From: Christensenellaceae bacterium
GTDB taxonomy: Bacteria; Bacillota; Clostridia; Christensenellales; Aristaeellaceae
NCBI GenBank assembly: GCA_022510815.1
Contig: JAFLST010000029.1
Location: forward strand, 1 to 35,877
Direction of reading: 5' to 3'
DNA length: 35,877 nt
This document shows, one piece after another, positions 24,100 to 33,540 of the stretch. Under the pieces are notes generated by a model, which saw only the letters and a list, made by a program, of their open reading frames with translations, ran no database searches and had not been told where the DNA came from. The translations under genes were made by a program, and so were the position numbers. Position 1 is the stretch's first letter. Each line of letters opens with the position of its first letter.

Positions 24100-24116
24100 G
24101 CCGCTTCCCTCCGTGT

Positions 24117-24149
24117 CAAAAAGCCGCTCTCCGAGCCCGGAAAGCGGCT
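24117..24149 (-). terminator. Terminator of dnaJ
   Basis: On the minus strand AGCCGCT...AGCGGCT (24149-24122) encloses a further TCCGGGCTCGGA stem and is followed by a run of five T. Confidence 0.85.
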
Positions 24150-24155
24150 GATGCG

Positions 24156-25286
24156 TCAGTTAAAAATGTCCTTGACCTTGTCGAAGAACGACTTGCGCTG
24201 CTCGTACTCCTTGCCGGTGGAGTTCTCGTCGAACTGCCGGAGAAGCTCGCGCTGCTTGTCATTCAGGCGGCGGGGAATCTCCACGCGCACGCGGAAGATC
24301 AGGTCGCCCTTGCCGGAGCTGTTCATCTGCTGGATGCCGTGGCCCTTGATGCGGAATTCCGCATCGTTCTGCGTGCCCTCGGGAATGGCGTACTTCACCG
24401 TACCGTCGAGGGTCGGGATATCAATCTCCGCGCCCAGCGCCGCCTGCGTGAAGGAAATCGGCACCTCCAAGCGCAGATTGTAGCCGTCGCGCTTGAAGAC
24501 CTTGTGCGGCCTGACCACGATATGAATGTACAGATCGCCGTTGGGGCCGCCGTTCACGCCGGGTTCGCCCTCGCCGCGCTTGATGAGGCTGATATCCGTA
24601 TCCACGCCAGCGGGGACATTCAGCTCAAGGGTGCGACGGTTCCGCGTCCGACCGGCGCCGCCGCAGCTGGGGCACTTCTCCGACACGATCTTGCCGGAGC
24701 CACCGCAGTTGGGACATGTGCGCACGGTGGTCATGAAGCCCGCGTTGGAACGCACCTGACCAGACCCGCGGCAGGTGGGGCAGGTCTGGGGCTGAGTGCC
24801 CGGCTTCGCGCCGGTGCCGTGGCAGGTCGTGCAGTTCTCGCTACGGTAGAACTCGATCTTCTTCTTGCAGCCCCGCGCCGCCTCCTCAAAGGTCAGGTGC
24901 AGGTCATAGCGCAGGTCGTTGCCCTGACGGGGGCCGTTCCGCCGCGCCGCGCCGCCCATGCCGCCGCCAAAAAGCTGGTCGAGGATATCCCCCATACCGC
25001 CCATGCCGCCGAAGTCCATGCCTCCAAACGGATTCCCGCCGAAGGGATTGCCGCCGGCCATGGGATCATCAAAGCCGAACTGATCGTAGCGGGCGCGCTT
25101 GTCCGGATCGGACAGCACCTCGTTGGCCTCGTTCAGCTCCTTGAAGCGCTCCTCAGCGTCCTTGTCGCCGGGATGCAGATCAGGGTGGCATTCCTTCGCC
25201 TTGCGCCGGTACGCCCGCTTGATCTCGTCGTCCGTGGCGTTCTTCTGAACGCCCAGCACCTCATAATAGTCTCTTTTATCAGCCAA
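24156..25286 (-). CDS. dnaJ: Co-chaperone DnaJ
   Basis: DnaJ delivers unfolded proteins to DnaK and stimulates its ATPase. The J domain (1-70) has HPD at 34-36. A Gly/Phe-rich linker (about 72-105, [16 protein letters not shown]) follows. Four CxxCxGxG zinc repeats come next: [24 protein letters not shown] and CPSCGGAG. The C-terminal substrate-binding domains complete a normal 376-aa protein. The start is TTG 25286, with GAGGTG six bases upstream, and gives the expected N-terminus [11 protein letters not shown]. It is separated from dnaK by 221 bases containing two strong hairpins. Confidence 0.97.
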   Translation of the reverse strand: MADKRDYYEVLGVQKNATDDEIKRAYRRKAKECHPDLHPGDKDAEERFKELNEANEVLSDPDKRARYDQFGFDDPMAGGNPFGGNPFGGMDFGGMGGMGDILDQLFGGGMGGAARRNGPRQGNDLRYDLHLTFEEAARGCKKKIEFYRSENCTTCHGTGAKPGTQPQTCPTCRGSGQVRSNAGFMTTVRTCPNCGGSGKIVSEKCPSCGGAGRTRNRRTLELNVPAGVDTDISLIKRGEGEPGVNGGPNGDLYIHIVVRPHKVFKRDGYNLRLEVPISFTQAALGAEIDIPTLDGTVKYAIPEGTQNDAEFRIKGHGIQQMNSSGKGDLIFRVRVEIPRRLNDKQRELLRQFDENSTGKEYEQRKSFFDKVKDIFN

Positions 25287-25403
25287 ATTCTTCACCTCTG
25301 TGGCTGCTGCGGGCCATGCCCGCACCCACTCTGCCCATCAGGGCAGACGCTATACTTGTCTTCCGCGTCCCATCTCATCCGACGCTATGGATCAAGGGCC
25401 CGC

Positions 25404-25441
25404 AAAAGCAGCGACCTCGTCGCATGAGAGTCGCCGCCTTT
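25404..25441. terminator. Hairpin with T-tail between dnaK and dnaJ
   Basis: GCAGCGAC and GTCGCCGC (25408-25415, 25430-25437) form an 8-bp stem with one mismatch; AAAA and CTTTT flank it, so it could act in both directions. On the dnaK strand it would reduce read-through into dnaJ. Confidence 0.55.
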
Positions 25442-25499
25442 TGGGAGGGAGATTGCGAGAGGGAGGGTGCTTTGGCCTCCAGAGCATCCTTCCTCTCGC
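25438..25499. repeat. Intergenic hairpin repeat, copy 3 (diverged)
   Basis: Positions 25455-25475 and 25479-25499 form a 21-bp stem on the plus strand, including three G-U pairs, with a three-base loop CCT. It begins CTTTTGGGAGGG, and the pattern GGGAGGG...GC...CCTCC resembles the reverse complement of the copy at 35830. The match is partial, so membership is tentative. Confidence 0.4.
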
Positions 25500-25507
25500 C
25501 CTTGCCT

Positions 25508-27355
<1,848 letters not shown>

Positions 27356-27359
27356 CTAT

Positions 27360-27385
27360 CAGAAAAGGGACAGGCCCTTTTTCTG
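27360..27385 (-). other. Stem-loop between grpE and dnaK
   Basis: CAGAAAAAGGG and CCCTTTTCTG form a stem with one bulged base on the minus strand, directly after the grpE stop. Such hairpins in heat-shock operons act as processing sites or partial terminators. There is no U-run after it. Confidence 0.5.
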
Positions 27386-27964
27386 TCAGTCAGGAACCAC
27401 TTTCACCATCGCGTGGCGGATGACGGTCTTGCCCATCATATAGCCCTTCTGGAGCACCGCGCACACCGTGCCGGGCTCGCCGTCCTCAGGAGCGCCCTGC
27501 ATGACGGCGTTCTCGAGGTTCGGATCGAAGGGCTCCCCAAGGCGGTCGATGGGGGTCACGCCCAGCTTCTCGTAGACGTCGTTCATCTGCTTGAGGGTCA
27601 TCTCCACGCCGGTGCGCAGCGCGTCGCCCTCGGCGCTCTGAACGGCCAGCGCCCGCTCGAGGTTATCCAGCACCGGCAGGAACACCGTCGCGACGGAGCG
27701 CTGTCCCTCGCTGTAGGCGTCCGCGCGGACGCTCTCGTTGCGGCGGCGGAAATTATCGAAATCCGCCTGCACCCGCTGGGCCATGGCAAGGTATTCCTCG
27801 GCCTTCCCGGCGGCGGCTTTCAGCGCGTCAAGGTCAATGGCCTCGGTCTCCACGGCGACCTCGTCAATTTCGGTCTCCTCCGGCCCGGTCACCGGGGTTT
27901 CTTCCAGTTCTTCCTGTGCCGCTTCATCCGGCATCGGCTGTTCATGCTTCTTCATACGCTTCAT
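27386..27964 (-). CDS. grpE: Nucleotide exchange factor GrpE
   Basis: GrpE releases ADP from DnaK. The 192-aa protein begins with an acidic low-complexity tail (about 1-45), then a long coiled coil (ALKAAAGKAEEYLAMAQRVQ and after, with ADFDNFRRRNE), then the beta domain (GVTPIDRLGEPFDPNLENAV, KGYMMGKTVIRHAMVKV). I chose ATG 27964 because GGAAGGA lies five bases upstream; GTG 27979 overlaps that site. It sits 16 bases after hrcA. Confidence 0.96.
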   Translation of the reverse strand: MKRMKKHEQPMPDEAAQEELEETPVTGPEETEIDEVAVETEAIDLDALKAAAGKAEEYLAMAQRVQADFDNFRRRNESVRADAYSEGQRSVATVFLPVLDNLERALAVQSAEGDALRTGVEMTLKQMNDVYEKLGVTPIDRLGEPFDPNLENAVMQGAPEDGEPGTVCAVLQKGYMMGKTVIRHAMVKVVPD

Positions 27965-27980
27965 GGCTGTTCCTTCCACA

Positions 27981-29006
27981 TTATTCTTGTTCTCCGCCGA
28001 ACAGTTCGGAGAGCTGATGTCCCATGGTTCCCAAGATCGAGAGCACGCGGCTGTAGCGCATGCGCGTCGGGCCGATGACGCCGATGGTGCCCTGCCTGCC
28101 GTCGCCCGCGGTGTAGGTGGCGGTCACGATGGAGCAGTCCGCCATCTCGGGCACGCCGGTTTCGGGGCCGATGCGCACCGTGAAGGCCATCTCGCCCTGC
28201 TGGTGGATGATGTCCGCCAGCCGGTCGCGAGTCTCCATCAGGCTCAGGAAGCTGCGGGCCTTCTCCATGTCGGAATACTCCGGGTAGGAGAGCATGTTGC
28301 TCGTGCCGCCCACGCCCACATGGGGGTGCGACGCCTCGGAGGTCTCGTCCAGCAGCCTTCCCAGACCCCGCAGCAGCTTCTCGCTGTCCTGCATCCGGGC
28401 AATGATTCCCGGCATCCGGTTCACCGCCTCGTGGAGCGTGTGTCCGCCGAGCTCCTGCGTCAGCTTCCGGGAGATGGCGTAGAGCGCGTCGCTGTCGAGC
28501 TGGTCAGACACGCGGATGACCGCGTCCCGCACGATGCCCGCGTCGGTCACGATCACCGTCAGCGCGCTGGTGTCCGACACCGGAACGAGCTGAATGGTTC
28601 GGATGCGCGGTTCCGTGCCCGTCGGCGGCAGCACCACGGCGGTGTACTTGGTCAGTGCCGAGAGCACCTGCGCCGCATGGTCGACCACGTCCTCCATCTG
28701 CCGCATCCGGCCCAGAAAAAGCGACCGCACAGCCTCCTCGCTGTCCCCCGGCAGATACCCGGCCCGCAGGAGCTGATCCACATAGAGCCGATAGGCCTTG
28801 GTGGACGGGATGCGCCCCGCCGACACATGCGGCTGGTCGAGGTAACCCAGCTCCTCGAGGTCGCTCATCTCGTTGCGGATGGTCGCCGAGGAGAGGCCCA
28901 TATCGTACTTCTTCGAGATCGTCCGGGAGCCCACCGGCACCGCCGTCAGGATATAGTCATCAATGATGGCCTGCAGAATCCGCAGCTTTCGCTCATCCAT
29001 GGGCAT
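27981..29006 (-). CDS. hrcA: Heat-inducible transcription repressor HrcA
   Basis: HrcA represses class I heat-shock operons by binding CIRCE and is kept active by GroEL. The N-terminal winged helix is clear (ERKLRILQAIIDDYILTAVP, then GSRTISKKYDMGLSSATIRN, EMSDLEELGYLDQPHVSAGR). The C-terminal GAF-like part ends GVIGPTRMRYSRVLSIL. I chose ATG 29006, with AAAGGAG nine bases upstream, giving 341 aa; ATG 29030 is an alternative. A perfect CIRCE lies 37 bases upstream, so it autoregulates. Confidence 0.96.
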   Translation of the reverse strand: MPMDERKLRILQAIIDDYILTAVPVGSRTISKKYDMGLSSATIRNEMSDLEELGYLDQPHVSAGRIPSTKAYRLYVDQLLRAGYLPGDSEEAVRSLFLGRMRQMEDVVDHAAQVLSALTKYTAVVLPPTGTEPRIRTIQLVPVSDTSALTVIVTDAGIVRDAVIRVSDQLDSDALYAISRKLTQELGGHTLHEAVNRMPGIIARMQDSEKLLRGLGRLLDETSEASHPHVGVGGTSNMLSYPEYSDMEKARSFLSLMETRDRLADIIHQQGEMAFTVRIGPETGVPEMADCSIVTATYTAGDGRQGTIGVIGPTRMRYSRVLSILGTMGHQLSELFGGEQE

Positions 29007-29042
29007 GTCGACCGACTCCTTTCCGACCATCCCTGGTCTTTG

Positions 29043-29069
29043 TTAGCACTCATCGAAGTCGAGTGCTAA
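29043..29069. promoter_or_regulatory. CIRCE operator (HrcA binding site)
   Basis: TTAGCACTC-N9-GAGTGCTAA matches the CIRCE consensus perfectly. It lies just downstream of the -10 of the hrcA promoter, where HrcA would block transcription. Confidence 0.97.
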
Positions 29070-29080
29070 TCATCGTCCAT

Positions 29081-29109
29081 AATGTATCACCGTCCCGGCG
29101 CTTTGTCAA
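29081..29109 (-). promoter_or_regulatory. Sigma-A promoter of the hrcA operon
   Basis: On the minus strand a perfect TTGACA (29109-29104) and TACATT (29086-29081) are 17 bp apart, followed by CIRCE. Confidence 0.85.
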
Positions 29110-29223
29110 GCCTTTTCCATGAAAAAATTGTGAGAGATTAGTGAGGGAAACGCTCCATGATAGCATGGTCATTTCAAAGCGCGAGCTATACGGCATTTTC
29201 CATGGCAGCGGATGCCCCGCCGC

Positions 29224-29252
29224 TTGCGCAATCGGCCCTCGAATGGTACAAT
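29224..29252 (+). promoter_or_regulatory. Promoter of trmL
   Basis: TTGCGC and TACAAT are 17 bp apart, with TGG before the -10 (extended -10), 24 bp upstream of the start codon. Confidence 0.6.
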
Positions 29253-29276
29253 AGAAGCCGCAGGAGGCGAAGGAAC

Positions 29277-29798
29277 ATGGCGCTGAATATCGTGCTGGTC
29301 AACCCCGAGATCCCGCAGAACACGGGCAACATCGCCCGAACCTGCGCGGCCACCGGGGCGGTGCTGCATCTGGTGGAGCCGCTGGGCTTCTCCCTGTCCG
29401 ACAAGTATCTGAAGCGGGCCGGGCTGGACTACTGGCATCTGATGACCTACCGCCGCTATCCGAGCCTCGAGGATTTCTTCCGCCAGCACGAGGGCGCACG
29501 GATGCACTTCGCGTCGACCAAGGCTCCTCGGGGCCATCACGAGGCCGAATACCGTGACGGTGACTTCCTTGTCTTCGGCTGCGAGACCCGCGGCCTGCCG
29601 GAAAACCTGCTGGAACGCGTCTATGACCGCTGCGTGCGCATCCCCATGCGCCCGGAGGCCCGCAGCCTGAACCTCTCCAACTCCGTGGCCATTGTGCTCT
29701 ACGAAGCCCTGCGGCAGACGGACTTCCCCGGCCTGAGCGCCAAGGGCAGCCTCACGGGCCGCGACGAGGCGGGCGGCGCATGGCTGGATTATGTATAG
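29277..29798 (+). CDS. trmL: tRNA (cytidine(34)-2'-O)-methyltransferase TrmL
   Basis: A SPOUT-class enzyme that 2'-O-methylates the wobble base of certain leucine tRNAs. The 173-aa length and motifs fit TrmL: IVLVNPEIPQNTGNIART (4-21), the trefoil-knot LVFGCETRGLP, and the SAM-binding IPMRPEARSLNLSNSVAIVL. ATG 29277 follows CAGGAGG and AAGGA; the longer upstream reading includes the promoter. It stands before a small membrane protein gene, with a 161-base gap between them. Confidence 0.93.
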   Translation: MALNIVLVNPEIPQNTGNIARTCAATGAVLHLVEPLGFSLSDKYLKRAGLDYWHLMTYRRYPSLEDFFRQHEGARMHFASTKAPRGHHEAEYRDGDFLVFGCETRGLPENLLERVYDRCVRIPMRPEARSLNLSNSVAIVLYEALRQTDFPGLSAKGSLTGRDEAGGAWLDYV

Positions 29799-29959
29799 TG
29801 TATCGAAAAAGTGACGCGCAAGTCGTCAGCTTCTAACCGGGAGCCGAAGGGCCAGCGAGCTCATTGACGCCGCCCACGGTTTTGCCGATAACCTTGAGGG
29901 ACGATTTATCCCTTTCCATTCGTTTGTTTGAGTGAAATTGACGCTCTGGAGGAATGACC

Positions 29960-30301
29960 ATGCCCCGCTATTTTCAGCAGGAACCCGAACCGGAACAGCA
30001 GCCCTTTGCCGATGATTTCGCGCCGGACGAGGATATCCCCATGGAGCTGCCTGACGACAGCGTCTACGATCAGCCTCACCCTGAAGAGATTTATCTGGAG
30101 GATGAGGATCTGCTGACCGATGAGGAAAAAGCGGCTCTGCGCCGGGAGCGCTGGCGCGTGCTGGCAAATCTGGGCGACTTCATCGGCGTGATCGCGGGCA
30201 CCGCGGTGATCCTTGTCCTGATCGCGCTCATCATCACGCTGTTACACTGGGTGCGCTCCGACATCACCCAGTCCTTCACCCTCTGGCAGACCAGAATGTA
30301 A
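29960..30301 (+). CDS. Small acidic single-span membrane protein, unknown function
   Basis: I do not recognise this 113-aa protein. Residues 1-60 are strongly acidic and rich in Pro, Asp and Glu (EPEPEQQPFADDFAPDEDI). A short basic stretch (RRERWRVLANL) precedes one long membrane span (about 75-98, VIAGTAVILVLIALIITLLHW), and the C-terminal 15 residues are outside or inside depending on topology; the basic side suggests the acidic tail is cytoplasmic. I chose ATG 29960, with GGAGGA six bases upstream, over ATG 29954. A terminator follows. Confidence 0.65.
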   Translation: MPRYFQQEPEPEQQPFADDFAPDEDIPMELPDDSVYDQPHPEEIYLEDEDLLTDEEKAALRRERWRVLANLGDFIGVIAGTAVILVLIALIITLLHWVRSDITQSFTLWQTRM

Positions 30302-30350
30302 GCGATTTCTCCGCCCACGAAGGTATCGCCTGCCAGCCTGTGGAACATGG

Positions 30351-30376
30351 GAGATAGACGTTTGTCCATCTCTTTT
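30351..30376 (+). terminator. Terminator after the small membrane protein gene
   Basis: GAGAT-a-GAC and GTC-c-ATCTC form a stem with one internal mismatch and a four-base loop, followed by TTTT. It lies just before the SH3-domain gene, so a new transcript may begin near 30.3 kb, though I see no clear promoter. Confidence 0.55.
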
Positions 30377-30390
30377 AAAGAGGCGATCTT

Positions 30391-31497
30391 ATGAAACGGT
30401 TCTCCCTTTTGCTGCTGACGCTCCTTGCCCTCGTCTGCCTGTCCCGCGCGTCCGCTGACGGCGCCGCGATGACCATCGACGGACTGGATGCCGACCGGGT
30501 GCATCTGCGGAGCGCTCCCTCGACAGACGCGCCATCGCTGGGACTCTACTTCACGGGCACGGAGGTTGAGTGCCTGACCGACCCATCCATGCCTTGGGTT
30601 CAGGTGAACATTGGCGCTGAAAGCGGCTATATCAAATCAGACTACCTGACCGCTGGACAGGTCACACCCCGGACGCCCTTCGGCACGGTGACGTCCTCCG
30701 GCAGGGTCAACCTCCGGCAGAGCCCGTCGCTGCAGGCGGCGCTCATCGGCAGCTTTGACCCCGGGACGGTTGTGACCATCCTCGGCGAGACCGTGACCAA
30801 CTGGTACTATGTGTCCTCCGGCAGTCAGACGGGCTATGTTATGGCGCGATATGTGGAGCTGGGTCAGCCCGCCGCCACCACGACCGTCGGCAGGACGAGC
30901 GTCCGGCTCGACCCCGCCGACAGCATCTTCTCGTCCGTACTGGTGACCGGCTGCAGCGTTCTCATCTATCCCACGGACGACTGCGCCGCGATCTGCGAGT
31001 ATGACCCGAACGCCTTCACGCTGGATGTTTCCGTTGCCCGGGGCGAGCACATCATCGCGCTGGAAGGCAAAGCTGACACCTCGCCCGCGCTGCTCTACCT
31101 GCCCCGGAACCATTATCAGCGGATCAGCCTCTACGCCACGAACGGCAGCGCATGGCTGTCCGGCGGCTTCAACACTGTGCTGGGCGTATATGGCACGAAC
31201 AGCCAAGTGGACGCGACCCTGTCCGGCGGCTTTTCCGGCGAGCTGTATCTCAGCCTGATGGACTCGGAGTGCATCGTCTCCCTCAGCGAAACGCTGACCG
31301 ATTACGCCGTCACCATTGACAGCCTTCAGGACAGCTCCGTGCTGGCCAACGCCGCCGGGATGCCCGCCTGTCCGCCCGACGCCGCGTCCTATGCCTGCGC
31401 CGTTGGCAGCGGCGCGGCTCCCATCAGCGTCACCCATCTTTCCGGCAGTTATCTGGAATTTTTGACCGTCGCTGCGAAATTCACCGGCGAACCGTAA
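30391..31497 (+). CDS. Secreted protein with two bacterial SH3 domains
   Basis: A 368-aa exported protein. A Sec signal peptide (1-22) is followed by two SH3b repeats. Repeat one (about 33-86) has VHLRSAPSTDAPSLGLYFTG and WVQVNIGAESGYIKSDYL. Repeat two (about 97-157) has GRVNLRQSPSLQAALIGSF and WYYVSSGSQTGYVMARYV. The remaining 200 residues are beta-rich with no family I recognise (repeated SGGF motifs, VTIDSLQDSS). Bacterial SH3 domains usually bind the cell wall. No hydrolase domain is present. It opens a four-gene run with UDG, a solute-binding-like protein and a UDG-like gene. Confidence 0.8.
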   Translation: MKRFSLLLLTLLALVCLSRASADGAAMTIDGLDADRVHLRSAPSTDAPSLGLYFTGTEVECLTDPSMPWVQVNIGAESGYIKSDYLTAGQVTPRTPFGTVTSSGRVNLRQSPSLQAALIGSFDPGTVVTILGETVTNWYYVSSGSQTGYVMARYVELGQPAATTTVGRTSVRLDPADSIFSSVLVTGCSVLIYPTDDCAAICEYDPNAFTLDVSVARGEHIIALEGKADTSPALLYLPRNHYQRISLYATNGSAWLSGGFNTVLGVYGTNSQVDATLSGGFSGELYLSLMDSECIVSLSETLTDYAVTIDSLQDSSVLANAAGMPACPPDAASYACAVGSGAAPISVTHLSGSYLEFLTVAAKFTGEP

Positions 31498-31517
31498 GGA
31501 TCAAGGAGGTTCTGTCC

Positions 31518-32111
31518 ATGTCCGAGCTCTCGTGGGCGCTGTTCCGCCAGCAGGTCGCGGCCTGCACCTTGTGCCCGCTGCATCAGGGCATCCACAATAA
31601 GGTGCCCGGTCAGGGGGATGTGCACGCCCCGCTGATGCTCATCGGCGAGGGGCCCGGACAGGTCGAGGACGAGGAAGGGCTCGCCTTCGTAGGCCCAGCG
31701 GGCCAGCTTCTCACCCGGATGCTCGCGGCCATTTCCCTGCCCCGGGACAGGGTGTACATCTGCAACATCGTCAAGTGCCGCCCGCCGAACAATCGCGTGC
31801 CCGAGGAAGCCGAGGCCGAAGCCTGCAAGCTGCACCTGCGCAATCAGACCGCGCTGGTCCGACCGAGGGTGATCGTCCTGCTGGGCTCCACCGCCGCCCG
31901 CAACACCATTGGCCCGGAAATCCGCATCACCCGCGACCGGGGCCGCTGGTTCGAGCGCAAGGGCGTCTGGATGATGCCCACCTACCACCCCTCGGCGCTG
32001 CTGCGGGACGTCTCCAAGAAGCGCGAGGCATGGGAGGACATGCAGAGCCTGCGGGACAAACTGATCGAAATGGGACTATATGAGGACATTTACGGTCATC
32101 CTACAGAGTGA
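31518..32111 (+). CDS. Uracil-DNA glycosylase, family 4 (Fe-S)
   Basis: A 197-aa repair enzyme that excises uracil from DNA. The family 4 motif GEGPGQVED (43-51), the C-terminal motif YHPSALL (H157) and the four Fe-S ligands are all present: C16 and C19 (CTLC), C87 (VKCRPP) and C103 (EACKLH). The start follows AAGGAGG at nine bases. It is 20 bases downstream of the SH3 gene. A second, cysteine-less UDG-like gene lies 1.4 kb downstream in the same run. Confidence 0.93.
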   Translation: MSELSWALFRQQVAACTLCPLHQGIHNKVPGQGDVHAPLMLIGEGPGQVEDEEGLAFVGPAGQLLTRMLAAISLPRDRVYICNIVKCRPPNNRVPEEAEAEACKLHLRNQTALVRPRVIVLLGSTAARNTIGPEIRITRDRGRWFERKGVWMMPTYHPSALLRDVSKKREAWEDMQSLRDKLIEMGLYEDIYGHPTE

Positions 32112-32148
32112 CCGTCCATCCTAAAGAAAATCCATGGAGGGATAAACC

Positions 32149-33522
32149 ATGAAAGGATTCCGGGTTTTCCTCTGCCTGCTGCTGGCGCTGCTGCTGCCGA
32201 TGAGCGCGATGGCGGAGGAGCTGATCCTGTTCTGCCACAGCTACAATTCCGAAACGAACAGCGCGTTCCTGCAGGCTTACTCCGACGTGACCGTCCGCCT
32301 CAGCTCCGACGGCGGGCAGGAGAGCGACTTCGATCAGGTGCTGATGGACATGGTGTCCCGCAATTTTGTCTACGACCTGTTCAAGCTGCCCTTCTCCAGC
32401 GGCGAGGCCCGGCGGCTGGGCGACCGGGGCTACCTGACCGACCTGAACCGGAGCGAGATCCTCCGCGAGACAGTCGCACAGATGCCCGAGGGCATCCGTC
32501 AGCGCGTCACCAACGCGAAGGGTGAGGTATTCGCCCTTCCCTTTGAGTTGGCTCCTACCCAGAGCCTGATGGCCTTCAATACGGAGATCGGCGAGGCGCT
32601 GGGCATCGAGAAGCCCCGCACATGGGCGGAGCTGCTGCAGCTCCTCGACAACTGGACGTACGACTATGCCGATGAGGCCGACAAGGAAGGATATCGCCTG
32701 ATTGACAGCGCCTACGTTCTGCAGCCGGAACGCATCCTTGAGCGCATGATCGACGCCTATATCTCGGTCTACGCGGACGGTCGCCTCATCAGCTTTTCCA
32801 CCCCGGAGTTCACCGCGCTGATGCGCAGCTTCGAGAGCTGCCGGCAGTCCCTCGCCGACCTCGGCGATCTGCCTCTGATGGAGGGCTCGAATCTTTGGCA
32901 GCGCACGCTCATCATCACGAACTATCCGCTGCTGGCAGACTATGACACCGCGGATATGTATCAGGGCGTCTTTGAGCCGATGGCCCTGTCCGTCACCGAC
33001 AATCCCGACGAGGCGGTCATCGCCGTGGATATGGAAGCCCTCTCCATCAGCGCCGGCGCGCCCCATGCCGAGTTAGCCATGACCTACGCGGAAACCCTCG
33101 CCGCGTCCATGGACGACCTGAACCGCATTCTCCTGCAGGGCGGCAGCGACGACACGCCTGTGGAATGGGCCCACTATGCCTCGCAGAAGCAGGACTACCT
33201 CGACTGGATTGCCGAAGCGGAACAGGCTATCGAAGACGGCGACGAGGAATCGGAGAGCCTGACGGAGCTGATCGAGGCGTGGCGCGAGGAGCTGGAGGTC
33301 TTCGAGACCCGGCGCTATGAATACACCTCCGAGCGCATCCGCCAGTACGCGGCGCTTGCCCCCTGCCTGCGGCCCATGCCCGCCATCAGCTACCAGTACT
33401 ACATCAACCAACAGAACACCCTCCACCTGCTCTCCTCTTTCTCGAACGGAAGCATGGCGGCGGATCAGTTCATCCGCGAGTTCGATCACGTCCAGTCCAT
33501 GATGAATCTGGAGGATCAGTAA
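32149..33522 (+). CDS. Exported solute-binding-like protein (family 1 type), divergent
   Basis: A 457-aa exported protein with a Sec signal peptide (1-23, ending SAMA) and no lipobox. The first 300 residues read like a family 1 ABC substrate-binding protein: ELILFCHSYNSETNSAFLQA, the FALPFELAPTQSLMAFNTEI stretch that fits the usual hinge region, then PRTWAELLQLL. After about residue 340 comes a highly charged helical insert (YLDWIAEAEQAIEDGDEESE, WREELEVFETRRYEYTSERI) not typical of the family, before a final segment with SSFSNGSMAADQFI. No transporter genes are near. It sits between two UDG genes. GGAGGG precedes the start. Confidence 0.7.
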   Translation: MKGFRVFLCLLLALLLPMSAMAEELILFCHSYNSETNSAFLQAYSDVTVRLSSDGGQESDFDQVLMDMVSRNFVYDLFKLPFSSGEARRLGDRGYLTDLNRSEILRETVAQMPEGIRQRVTNAKGEVFALPFELAPTQSLMAFNTEIGEALGIEKPRTWAELLQLLDNWTYDYADEADKEGYRLIDSAYVLQPERILERMIDAYISVYADGRLISFSTPEFTALMRSFESCRQSLADLGDLPLMEGSNLWQRTLIITNYPLLADYDTADMYQGVFEPMALSVTDNPDEAVIAVDMEALSISAGAPHAELAMTYAETLAASMDDLNRILLQGGSDDTPVEWAHYASQKQDYLDWIAEAEQAIEDGDEESESLTELIEAWREELEVFETRRYEYTSERIRQYAALAPCLRPMPAISYQYYINQQNTLHLLSSFSNGSMAADQFIREFDHVQSMMNLEDQ

Positions 33523-33540
33523 GACGGGAGGTTCATGCCC

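Noticed and set aside
23649-25427. A 592-aa plus-strand frame opposite dnaJ and the methyltransferase
   Set aside because: It is antisense to dnaJ, whose zinc-finger and J-domain motifs are unambiguous; the frame has long Pro/Ser/Arg runs typical of shadows.
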